Shown here one piece after another: positions 38,474 through 48,626 of a stretch of DNA of 64,000 nt; position 1 is the stretch's first letter, and each line of letters begins with the position of its first letter. A model generated the notes under the pieces. That model made no database searches and had not been told where the DNA came from. It saw only the letters and a program-made list of their open reading frames with translations. Source of the stretch: Epiperipatus broadwayi (lineage: Eukaryota; Onychophora; Udeonychophora; Euonychophora; Peripatidae); contig JAQFVV010000028.1 of assembly GCA_028023455.1 (NCBI GenBank), positions 1,313,501 to 1,377,500 of the forward strand. The letters are read 5' to 3'. Both the position numbers and the translations under genes were made by a program.

Positions 38474-38837
38474 TATAGGGTATATGAGCATAGACTTTCA
38501 CATGACCCACCACTCTCCACACTATCACATAATACTGATACACTTGAACACATATATATTGAAAAGATAAATAATCACCAATATACATATTTCATGCTAA
38601 ACCAGCAATCATCAGTTGGTCCAGATTATCATCTCTACACATATATGCAATAAATGCTCATATATATATATATATATGTAGAGATGATAATCTGGATCAA
38701 CTGATGATTGCTGGTTTAGCATGAAATACATATATTGGTGATTATTTATCTTTTCAACATATATGTGTTCAAGTGTATCAGTGTTATGAGATAAAGTGGA
38801 GAGTTATGTGAAAGTCTATGCTCATATACCCTATATA
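38474..38837. mobile_element. Palindromic MITE, copy 1
   Basis: The two arms (about 38474-38648 and 38658-38837) are near-complete inverted copies. They start 'tatagggtatatgagcatag' and end with the complement 'ctcatataccctata'. Internal landmarks are 'cagcaatcatcagttggtcc' and its inverse. No coding capacity. A 38-bp direct duplication ('ttatatacctgtattaat' and on) precedes it at 38405-38475. Confidence 0.88.
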
Positions 38838-39147
38838 AGAATTAATTAAGTAAGCTTGCATTTATTCCCACTTTTGCAATCTATATTTTACATAAAAATG
38901 ACCTCTTTGTTATAGAATAATAAATAGCTTTTGTTATTATAAAATAAAGTGGTCAGATTAAAATGGTCATTTTTAATTTGATGTATATGTCATTATTGAT
39001 GCAGAAAATTGAGTGGAATTTGAAAGTGTATTTAAACAACCCTTGGGATAGTGAATTGTCATAGTTAATGTTGCCTGGACTTAGTTATTCTGTGAATAGG
39101 TGTATATACTCAGTGTTAAATATTTCATAAGTCACAATTTATTTGAA

Positions 39148-39609
39148 TGACTAATAAAAATTATTAATATACTTTCCTAAATAGTTTATATCAAAATTGT
39201 GAGAGGAGTAAGTTTGGAACCAATCAATTAAATTGTAGTAACTGACTATCTATATATAATGAGGAATAATAAAGATATGTGTGAGATTGTGATTTTGGCC
39301 AACTGATGAGTGCTGCTTCAGCAGAAAATGTGAATCTTGGGGGATCATGCATCCTTTTCACATGTCTATGATTATGTGTTTATGATTACATCCCTTTCCA
39401 AGGTGTTAAAAGTTATAGAAGCTGTCAAGCATTGGTGGCCTAGTGGTTAGCATAGCTGCTTTCCAAGCAGCCGGCCAGTTTCACTTCCCGATCAACACAT
39501 TTGACATATGAAAAAAAAAGTTATAGTAGCTAGTCTTTATCTTGCATGAAAATAATATAGTAAACATTACTCTACAGAACTATTATTTATTAAGTGAATA
39601 ATCTCTAAA
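39148..39609 (+). repeat. Tandem unit A (interrupted by a SINE)
   Basis: This is homologous to 39610-39975. Shared landmarks in order are 'attattaatatactttc', 'tatatataatga', 'aagatatgtgt', 'gattgtgat', 'actgatgagt' and 'tatgtttatgattaca'. Unit A differs by a SINE inserted at 39424. A third, distant relative lies at 9330-9420. Confidence 0.75.
39424..39519 (+). mobile_element. tRNA-Gly-type SINE with clear target-site duplication
   Basis: It starts 'gtcaagcattggtggccta', has the A-box 'tagtggttagcatagctgc', anticodon arm 'ctttccaagcagc', a decayed B box 'agtttcacttcccg', and ends 'tttgacatatg' plus 9 A. Flanks 'agttatagaagct' and 'agttatagtagct' are the duplication. The neighbouring unit B lacks the insertion and serves as a natural empty site. 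Confidence 0.88.
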
Positions 39610-39975
39610 CTAATAAACAACATAAAATTATTAATATACTTTCATGAGGTAGTTTGTGTGAAAGATGTGATGGTAGAAAGTTTGACACATCAATTAAACT
39701 GTAGTAGGTTATTATTTATATATAATGAACAATGTTAAAGATATGTGTAAGAGATTGTGATTTGGGCCTACTGATGAGTACTTGTTCAGCATGAAAAGTG
39801 TTAATTGGGGATTTTGTTCACATGACTTTGATCATATGTTTATGATTACACCCCTCTGCAATGTGTTAAAAGCAGATAGAAAACAGTCCCTACCATATAT
39901 GAGAGTGGTATAGTGAAAATTACCATTACAGAAATATTACAATTTATTTACAATCTTGTTAAAATTATTAGTAAT
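39610..39975 (+). repeat. Tandem unit B (no SINE)
   Basis: The second copy of the unit described at 39148, running directly into the second MITE. Where unit A carries the SINE, unit B reads 'gtgttaaaagcagatagaaa' without interruption. Confidence 0.75.
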
Positions 39976-40279
39976 ATATAGGGTATATGAGCACAGACTT
40001 TCACATGACCCACCACTCTCCATTCTACCTCATAACACTGATATACTTGAACACATATATGTTGAAAAGACAAATAATCACCAATATACATATTTCATGC
40101 TAAACCAGCAATCATCAGTTGGTCCAGATTACCATCTCTACACATATATGCTAGGACCAACTGATGATTGGTGATTATTTATCTTTTCGACATATATGTG
40201 TTCAAGTGTCTCAGTGCTATGAGATAGAATGGAGAGTGGTGGGTCATGTGAAAGTCTGTGCTCATGTACCCTATATATA
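39976..40279. mobile_element. Palindromic MITE, copy 2
   Basis: Same family as 38474-38837, with the same ends ('atatagggtatatgagcac' and its inverse). The right arm has lost about 27 bases near the loop (from 'ctgatgatt' straight to 'ggtgatta'), so the copy is about 60 bp shorter. Confidence 0.88.
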
Positions 40280-40554
40280 GCATATAGGGATACAGGTATA
40301 TAATAAGGCTATGTTTCAGTTGTTGAAATTATTAGTATATATTTACACTTCAGTCTCTTTCTTACCTAGGATGTGATTCATAAGAATATTCAATAAAAAT
40401 AACTTAAAAATAATTACATTCTACATTTGCACAGCATATACACGGAATGGGTTTATTTCTATGTGCATTGTAAACTTTTAAAACACATGTGGAATGATGA
40501 ACATTATCAAATTACCAACATACCTCAAGAGTGAAGATTATTTATGAAATGCTT

Positions 40555-41770
40555 CCATAATGAGTGTAATCTAAGTTTCTGCACTGCTAAATAATTAAGA
40601 CATGGCAAATTTGAGATGAAATGCACAGCTAAATGTGTGCATTGTTATAGAGGATGGTCTGAGTTTCTGAACTAGTGGATGATTATAATGTGGTGGATTG
40701 ACATGTGACATGATCCAATCAAGAGCCTAAAACATGTCAACATTGATAAAAGAAATCAGGTTTGATACTTCTAAATTACCTGATGAATAATGGTTGTCCA
40801 TGAAATAGCATGATGAATGAGAGAAGGTAGTATAAGTTATTCTGCACTGATGGGTGGTTGTGACATGGTAGAGATGTGAAAGAAAAGTGATATTTTGCAT
40901 TGGTGGATGGTCGTGATATAGTGAAGTTGAGATGAAAGAAGATAGTCTAACTTTCTGTTATGATGGTTATGATATGATGGTGTTAAGATGAGAGAAGATC
41001 ATCTGAGTTTCTGTGCTGGTGGATGGTTTATAATATGGAGAGGAGCTGAGATGGAAGAATATGGTCTATGATGGATGGTTGTGATATGATGGAAGTTAAA
41101 TGAAAGAGGATGGTCTGAGTATAGTGGAGTTGAAATTAGATATACACTAATCAAAAGCAAAAAAAAACATTTGTATTAACATGGTCATGGAGTGATAGGT
41201 GTTTGACATCTACATCCCCAGATGAGTAATGACTGTTCTTGAAAAATCCAGGCATAATGAGAGAGGATAGTCTACATTTCTGCCCTTGTAGATGGTTGTG
41301 ATTTGGTGGAGTTAATATGAGAGGTACACTGAAAAATAAAATACACTGTGACAACATGAGCATGAAGAGGCAAATGTTTAATATCTCTTTCTCAACTGAT
41401 GAGTAAAATTTGTTAATAAAATATATGCATAGTAAGAGAGATTGAGATGAATTTCAATGAATGGTTGTAAAATATTGGAATTAGATGATGGATGCATTGA
41501 TAAAAAAACAAAAACAAACTTGAAAATATACCAGCAGTAAAAAGATTATTCATTCTGTCACAAGGTTAAATAGAAACCCCTAAAGCAACTTGGATAAGTA
41601 TGATACAATAAAAGGTACCAAACTATCGACATAGAGATTGAGAGTCAGATGCTTGATACTATTCAGCTTACAAGCAAACATTGTATTAAAATACATAAAA
41701 AGTAAGAGAAGGTATTGTAAGTTTTATGATGATGGATGATGATATTGTAGAGTTTATGAACACAATGACA
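40555..41770. repeat. Diverged complex minisatellite
   Basis: Units of roughly 60 bp repeat with the pattern 'tggatggttgtgatatgatg', then 'gagttgagatgaaagaagat', then 'gtctgagtttctg'. They are clearest from 40620 to 41130. From 41130 a larger unit of about 190 bp appears, for example from 'atacactaatcaaaagc' and again from 'gtacactgaaaaataaa', each with 'tgatgagtaa' inside. No protein is read through the array. Confidence 0.75.
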
Positions 41771-42205
41771 AAAGTCATCAAATTTAAAAATATATGTATA
41801 CTCACATCAAAGTTTGACACTAAATGTCACAGATATAAGTGATTAAGCACATACATGTGGGAGAGTGTGCCATTTTCTATAAAAAACTCTTACCATTTAA
41901 TGATTGTATAGATTATATATATATAATTATATTATATATACACTGCAGATAATATATAAGGATATATTGACAATTGTCTACAAACTCTGGTAGAATATAT
42001 ATATTTTATTTCAGTACAAAACTCCAACAAATAAGCTATTTATTATAGATTAATAAGAACATATGTTTGACCTCAAGGATTGTTAATTAGTACTAATTAA
42101 GAATTGCTTATCAACATCAAAAGCTTAAAGTTATCTCTGTTTTCATGGATATAATCACATTTCTATTTCTTATTATATTAACAATCCATGGAAATATTTA
42201 ATTTA

Positions 42206-42245
<40 letters not shown>

Positions 42246-43498
42246 GATTGAAGCAAAATAACAGAAATATGTGTTTTAAATTTTATTATTCTTTCATCTG
42301 GCATAAATATACTATTCTCTCACTTTATGTAGTTCATAAATGAAAATACATAATGTAGTCCTTTTACATTAGCTTCTATGGATTGGTAAAAGCTACTGAA
42401 TAAATTAATACCACAATGATCCACTTGAAATAAACCAAATTGTTAGTCCCAAATATGATGATCTAGTAAAAAATGACATGTTTTAGAATTATGTATTATC
42501 AGCTTTTTTTGTTCAATCTAACAGAGGTGGTACTTGTAAGGGTTAATGAAGATTGATAAAAAGATTATTAAAAGAACTGCCATTCACCAAATAGCAACAA
42601 GATCTTTTTTTTCAATTTCATTTTTAAATAAATAATAACTGAGAACTATTTCTCAAAAATGTCCTTCTTTCACATATAACCATTCTCATGGCATTCTCTT
42701 TTACTTTTCAGTCTAATTATGTTAAAAAACCATTTTTTACAAAACGTTTCAGCTAAAATATTTTACACAAAAAAAGCAGAAAAAAATGTTATATAAATTT
42801 ATTAATAAAGATTCCAAACTCTTCAGTGATATTATATATGAGTTCAAAGAGCATGTACATATATATGCTCATGCATATATACACACATGCATAATAATAA
42901 ACAAAATTAAGACTGTAGATATGAAATGAATTGAAGCAATGTTAAATTTTCACTGTACCAACTACAATATTTTCTATTTTATTATATGCATCACCACATC
43001 ATAACAATGATTAATCTGGCTAGGACATGGGATTTGGGTCAGTAATAATATTTATAAACTACAATTTAATTGGCCATTAATCACAAAAATTATAAACATC
43101 ATATTATATCTATTTGGTGCTAGTAATAGCATTTTTGGAATGTTAAAACGTGAGTATAAATTTATAAGAAATTGTGTAATAGAGACTACTTATAGAGGCT
43201 CATTAACTACATTTCCCATCATCCCCTATTTTCAATTTAAGGTACTATGAAAACTTTTACTTACTATTATGAGTCAATAAATTGTATTTGATTTATTAAA
43301 AATATATGTTTACAAATAAGTAGCATCCTAAAAATCATATTTAACTTGTAATATATAGGGGATGAAATAAAATGAAATATGTACAAGAACAATTATTATT
43401 TTTCTTATTGGCTATTTATAGTAATGCTATTGTGTATAAATTAAAATCTTTGCCAATTGATTTTCATTTTTTAAATATGAACAAAAGTCATAATAAAG
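41771..43498. other. AT-rich non-coding DNA with a dispersed repeat and a CA/TA tract
   Basis: 42066-42212 is the inverted partner of 17073-17222. A (CA)n-(TA)n microsatellite lies at 42207-42246. No gene is visible. Confidence 0.6.
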
Positions 43499-43720
43499 CT
43501 ATAAAATTTCTGTTATAAAATTTAAAATTGCATTTATAATTATTAAAAGTGTTTGGCAAATGATCATATTTTCAGTACTTTCAAAATTGAGACATATTTC
43601 AAAAAAATCCAAAAGTAATCATGAAAATATTGTTTAATAATTATTATACAAATATTTTGTGAAAATAATCATAAATGTTAAATAAACTATGAAATTATAC
43701 ATTTTTTTTGGAATAAATAA
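43499..43720 (+). repeat. Dispersed repeat, copy 1 of 2
   Basis: Shares 'ttctgttataaaatttaaaa' and 'ttgcatttataa', then after a gap 'atgaaaatatt' and 'tacaaatattttgt', with 52211-52480 in the same orientation. The copies are diverged, and the family is unknown. Confidence 0.6.
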
Positions 43721-43751
43721 GATTTTAATTGACTGTTGTATATAAATCTAT

Positions 43752-44029
43752 AAGTGCTTTGCGCACAGATAATGAAGTTCTAAATTTGATTTTAAGTTAA
43801 ACTAAGTACTTTTGGGAGATATGCACTCCCATGTTCACAGCTTGACATGTAATGAAAAAATGTCTATGATGGATATGCTATGCAAATATATGTAAATTTT
43901 ATGTGCATCATTTACAATGTTCATTTTCTTGACATGAAGAAGCAAGGTTTGCTTCTTCATATCTCCCAAAAGCACTTAGCTGAACTTAAAATCAAATTGA
44001 GAGCTTCATTGACTGTGCACAAAGCACTT
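43752..44029. repeat. Inverted repeat, about 72-bp arms
   Basis: Arms 43752-43823 and 43959-44029 pair with a few mismatches ('aagtgctttgcgcacaga' against 'gtgcacaaagcactt'; 'acttttgggagatatg' against 'catatctcccaaaagc'). A fragment related to one end is seen at 52655-52670. Confidence 0.85.
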
Positions 44030-44857
44030 AAAGACTTTTTTTGCTAATTGCTAACAGTGATCACAAAAAACTTTTCAAATTGATTTATGCACCCAAGATC
44101 TGATGCTTTGTATTTTTCCTCTATGGACTACTGCCATCTTCAGATTTTAATTTGAATTAATAAATCAATATTTACTTTAATTCAAGACTTTATCATCAAA
44201 TGAATGTAAAATCAACTAAATAGCACTAAATATAGCCATAAGAGAGTGATTTAAAGCCAAAATATAGAAATATCATTGCCATATCCCATTCTATCATGAG
44301 CTGATGATTGATGAGTTATACAAAGTGGACTTACATAACACTAACAGTTTTTCATAAGAAATCTTACACATGGACTAGTATATAAATGTAATAACATATT
44401 TTCATAAAGGCACATATTGTTTGTGTGTATAAAATCATAATTTAATTAAGGTAGTTCATTAATTATTTATAAACTATTGAAAAGTAAAATATAAAAACTC
44501 AACATCTAGAAAAAAGATTATTTTAAATATAAATATAAATTATGTTTTTGTTGCTGAAATTGACTTGACAATTAATGATGACTATTTTTATCTCAGAAAT
44601 ATTTTTGGGAAATCCTTTCTTTTTCAGGCACAATAAATTATAGATAACAAAAGGAGGAATAATTTAATTAGTAATCATTCTGTTGAAAAGATATATAATT
44701 TCCAGGTAAACTGAAGTGTTAGTGTGTATTATGTTTCCTTAAAAAGCAGATATGTTAATTTTTAACTGGGTATATCTGGTCTATAGCATGATCAATAATC
44801 AGTAATAATCACTAACATATTTATATGAAGTAAATAAATTTTTGATGTATATACATT

Positions 44858-44888
<31 letters not shown>

Positions 44889-44911
44889 GTTAAAACGAAG
44901 ATTTGCACGGG
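44030..44911. other. AT-rich DNA ending in a (CA)n-(TA)n tract
   Basis: No gene. The (CA)n tract at 44859-44881 and short TA run lie directly next to the retroelement palindrome. Confidence 0.5.
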
Positions 44912-46245
44912 TTAAATATATAAAATACATATTTTGCTGGTTCATCCGTGTTAAAAACTTTTGATATTAATATACTGACATTTCGACTTGGTCACACAAG
45001 CCATCCACAGAGTTATAAAAGGTAGAAAGATGGTTGTAGAGGCGCTACAATCACTGATTTGAATAAAATGTTAAAATTCCACCAATAGCAAAACATGTTA
45101 AATTTAGGAATGTTTTTTAAAAAAATCTTTCCAAATAGGAGGAAGTTTACATGTATCATCTCGCTTATTGATACAATCTGGCCTTTTAAGTATCTCAATG
45201 GCTTCTCTAATTTTGCATTGGTAGAGATTATCACATCTGGATATGATCCTGGTACTAGAAAAATCAATTTTATGACTTGAGTCTATAGTATGGAGTGAGA
45301 GTGCTGATGATGATGAGTGTTGTTTAACTGCATTAGCATGCTCATCTCTCCTAACACTGATGCAACGATTACTCATACCTATGTAAGAAGCTTTACAATT
45401 TTTACATGAGATTTGATTGACACCATGAGATTCAAGAGGGATTGAATCCTTAGGCTTGATTATTATATTGCTGATCTTTTGATGAGCAGAAAATGCTGTA
45501 TCTATATTATAGCGTTTTAATATATGTCCGATATTGTCTGTAGTTCCTTTTACATATGGAACACAAATCCTAATAGCTGATTTATCATCTTTTTGTTTCC
45601 TATTTTGTCTATTTTGGGCTTGAAATAAGGCTTTTTTTATAAATTTGTAATTATAACTATTTGCTAATAAAACACTATTAATATGATTTATTTCTTCTTT
45701 CAGATGTGTCTCATCTGAAAGGTTAATTGCTCTATTTAAAAGAGTTTTGGCTACAGAAACTATCTGAGTTGGGTGATGACGAAAATGGAAATGCAAATAT
45801 CTGTCTGTGTGTGTATCCTTTCTGTAAATAGAAAAAGATAAACTATTTGGTGTTCTGGTGAACTAGAACATCAAGAAAAGGGAATTTTCCATCAGACTCT
45901 GTCTCCATTGTAAATTTAATATGAGGATGCATATTATTTAAATGTAAGAAAAAATCATCTAATTTATTTTTTCAATGTTGCCATATGACAAAAGTGTCAT
46001 CTATGTATCTGAGCCAAATGAAAGGTTTTAAAGATGATGATTCTAAAGCACGAGTTTCTATATATTCCATGAATAAATCAACTATTACTCCTGAGATAGG
46101 TGAGCCCATAGGAGTACCAAAAACTTGTCTGTAATGCTATCCATTGTATACAAAATATGTATTTAAGAGACAATGTTTAAAGCTTCTTCAATTGGAATGT
46201 TTGTAAACAAAGACACAACATCAAAACTGACCAGAATGTCATTAG
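44912..46245 (-). mobile_element. Penelope-like element, left (minus) copy
   Basis: Penelope-like elements are retroelements with a distinct reverse transcriptase and, in most animal lineages, a C-terminal GIY-YIG endonuclease. This copy reads leftward from 46245 and is truncated inside the reverse transcriptase. It ends in a non-coding 3' region that includes 'atttcgacttggtcacacaa' on the plus strand, after which homology to the right copy stops. Compared with the right copy it has a 52-bp deletion (equivalent to 46320-46371) with short TAAA homology at the break. Confidence 0.9.
45104..46245 (-). pseudogene. Penelope-like RT-endonuclease relic (left)
   Basis: From the 5' end the minus strand reads part of RT motif A (DILVSFDVVSLFTNIP). 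The 52-bp deletion follows, then motif B (QVFGTPMGSPIS) and motif C (YIDDTFV). An in-frame TGA follows WQH at the same place as in the right copy. An extra T near 45865 shifts the frame. The last 230 codons (45104-45796) are open and contain the GIY-YIG domain (SYIGMSNR with YIG intact; the GIY equivalent reads GVN), with a late REAIEIL Glu candidate, and end KDFFKKHS. The first half of the RT is absent. Confidence 0.88.
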
Positions 46246-46249
46246 AATG

Positions 46250-47612
46250 CTAATGACATTCTGGTCAGTTTTGATGTTGTGTCTTTGTTTACAAACATTC
46301 CAATTGATGAAGCTTTAAATATAATCTCACAATGTTGCAATTTACCAGACCATATTATTGCTTTAATTAAACATTGTCTCTTAAATACATATTTTGTATA
46401 CAATGGACAGCATTACAGACAAGTTTTTGGTACTCCTATGGGCTCACCTATCTCAGGAGTAATAGTTGATTTATTCATGGAATATATAGAAACTCATGCT
46501 TTAGAATCATCATCTTTAAAACCTTTCATTTGGCTCAGATACATAGATGACACTTTTGTCATATGGCAACATTGAAAAAATAAATTAGATGATTTTTTCT
46601 TACATTTAAATAATATGCATCCTCATATTAAATTTACAATGGAGACAGAGTCTGATGGAAAATTCCCTTTTCTTGATGTTCTAGTCACCAGAACACCAAA
46701 TAGTTTATCTTTTTCTATTTACAGAAATGATACACACACAGACAGATATTTGCATTTCCATTCTCATCATCACCCAACTCAGATAGTTTCTGTAGCCAAA
46801 ACTCTTTTAAATAGAGCAATTAACCTTGCAGATGAGACACATCTGAAAAAAGAAATAAATCATATTAATAGTGTTTTATTAGCAAATAGTTATAATTACA
46901 AATTTATAAAAAAAACCTTATTTCAAGCCCAAAATAGACAAAATAGGAAACAGAAAGATGATAAATCAGCTATTAGGATTTGTGTTCCATATGTAAAAGG
47001 AACTACAGACAGTATCGGACATATATTAAAACGCTATCTGCTCATCAAAAGATCGGCAATATAATAACCAAGCCTAAGGATTCAATCCCTCTTGAATCTC
47101 ATGGTGTCTATCAAATCTCATGTAAAAATTGTAAAGCTTCTTACATAGGAATGAGTAATCGTCACATCAGTGTTAGGAGAGATGAGCATGCTAATGCAGT
47201 TAAACAACACTCATCATCATCAGCACTCTCACTCCATACTATAGATTCAGGTCATAAAATTGATTTTTCTAGTACCAGGATCATATCCAGATGTGATAAT
47301 CTCTACCAATGCAAAATTAGAGAAGCCATTGAGATACTTAAAAGGCCAGATTGTATCAATAAGTGAGATGATACATGCAAACTTCCTCCTATTTGGAAAG
47401 ATTTTTTTAAAAAACATTCCTAAATTTAACATTTTTTGCTATTGGTGGAATTTTAACATTTTATTCAAATCAGTGATTGTAGCGCCTCTACAACCATCTT
47501 TCTACCTTTTATAACTCTGTGGATGGCTTGTATGACCAAGTCGAAACGTCAGTATATTAATATTAAAAGTTTTTAACACGGATGAACCCGCAAAATATGT
47601 ATTTTATATATA
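46250..47612 (+). mobile_element. Penelope-like element, right (plus) copy
   Basis: Mirror image of the left copy, starting at the same base of the reverse transcriptase and ending after the same 3' region ('acacggatgaacccgcaaaa'). Between the two copies only 4 bases (46246-46249) are unpaired. Relative to the left copy it has lost 19 bases near 47037 and keeps the 52 bases missing there. Confidence 0.9.
46253..47425 (+). pseudogene. Penelope-like RT-endonuclease relic (right)
   Basis: Domains in order: RT motif A (46256-46305), motif B GTPMGSPIS (about 46431-46457), motif C YIDD (about 46540-46551), stop TGA at 46573-46575, a thumb/connector frame (46615-47040) with HPHIKFTME and KFPFLDVLV, a frameshift from the 19-bp deletion, and the GIY-YIG endonuclease (GVYQISC at 47104, ASYIGMSNR about 47140-47160, REAIEIL about 47320). 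A CGA to TGA change after INK (about 47362) ends the frame early, whereas the left copy still has CGA. It lacks the N-terminal half and cannot be active. Confidence 0.9.
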
Positions 47613-48307
47613 TCCTACTGAAAAGGTGACCAGTTTTTTTTCCAAACTTCCTGCAGCAGTCATCTATAAATCAACACAAGTCTAACATAGGAAATAGTTT
47701 TGTTATTCACCACAAAACTTAGGTACTATCATGTATGGATCATAAGTTCTGTCATGATACATCATAAGTTTTGTCATGATATGTCAATGTGTTCCATATT
47801 TGACATACAATAGACCAAAGCAGTAACACTAAGCTTTGTTTTAAATTGGGCAAAGCTGCTACTGAAACATTTATGTGATTTTTTTTACTGCAATTGGGCA
47901 ATAGAGCAAAGACCCCCAAGAATGGTTGAAAAGAATATGATACTATATCATGCCAGTACTCAAAAATATTTATGGTAAATAACAAACTATGCCACTATAT
48001 AACACATGCACTGATTGGTTTTGAGGTAGCTTAGAGAGACGAGCACTGAAGCACACTACCCCAATCGATGTGACAATGACTTCATGTGATTTAATTTCAG
48101 AATTTGATATATATATATATACCTGAAATTTAAAGTTTACATCTTGGCTAGTGATAATCTTTAGATTAATAAATGATTAGTAATAATCATTAATGGATTT
48201 ATATGAAGTCGTTGATATCAAAGTTATGAGAGCAGAAACTCTGATACTTGTAAATAAATTATAATATATAATATTAAAACACTGTGACTGAGAATCAAAA
48301 AAAAAAT
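47613..48307. other. AT-rich DNA with a short tandem duplication
   Basis: About 22 bases around 'tcataagttctgtcatgata' are tandemly repeated at 47729-47780. No gene. Confidence 0.6.
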
Positions 48308-48626
48308 TTAATTAAATGATCCAAGTATACTTTCAATGTATTAATTATAATGATATTTATCAACAACATTAACCAAAAAAAAAATAAATAAATAGTATTT
48401 TACCATTAAATATTTAAAAACCCAATTTTTTACTTATTTAAACGCCATGAGCTCTTTAATTCCTCAAATGTTCATTTTGTGCAATAAACCAAGCCACCTC
48501 CTTAATCATCTACCATTTTTTGGTTTATTGCACAAAATAACAAGCCCTGTGTTTTTTTTATTTTTTATTTGTTAACCCTGAATATGATGCTAACGCATTG
48601 AAAGTATACTTGATTTACTTAATTAA
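48308..48626. mobile_element. Fold-back/MITE-like element with TIRs
   Basis: Outer arms 48308-48338 and 48596-48626 are inverted ('ccaagtatactttcaatg' against 'cattgaaagtatacttg'). Inner arms 48474-48490 and 48521-48537 form a perfect hairpin ('ttttgtgcaataaacc' and its inverse). It is about 320 bp with no coding capacity. Confidence 0.8.

Larger units (their letters stand above)
38390..40318. mobile_element. Composite block bounded by a 28-bp inverted repeat and two MITEs
   Basis: The outermost pair is 38390-38417 and 40291-40318, inverted with 2 mismatches (core 'cttattatatacctgta'). Inside it lie a palindromic MITE, a tandem pair of about 380-bp units (one holding a SINE), and a second copy of the same MITE. 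The symmetrical layout resembles a composite transposon, although no transposase is present. Confidence 0.7.
44912..47612. repeat. 2.7-kb palindrome formed by two Penelope-like copies
   Basis: The arms are about 1.33 and 1.36 kb and read nearly identically apart from the indels noted and scattered substitutions. The centre ('gtcattag-aatg-ctaatgac') sits at 46238-46257. Both arms share the same 5' cut point and the same premature TGA. Confidence 0.95.

Noticed and set aside
45095-45280. Plus-strand 61-codon frame, repeated on the minus strand at 47247-47432
   Set aside because: It is antisense to the GIY-YIG end of each Penelope-like copy. Its conservation only reflects arm identity.
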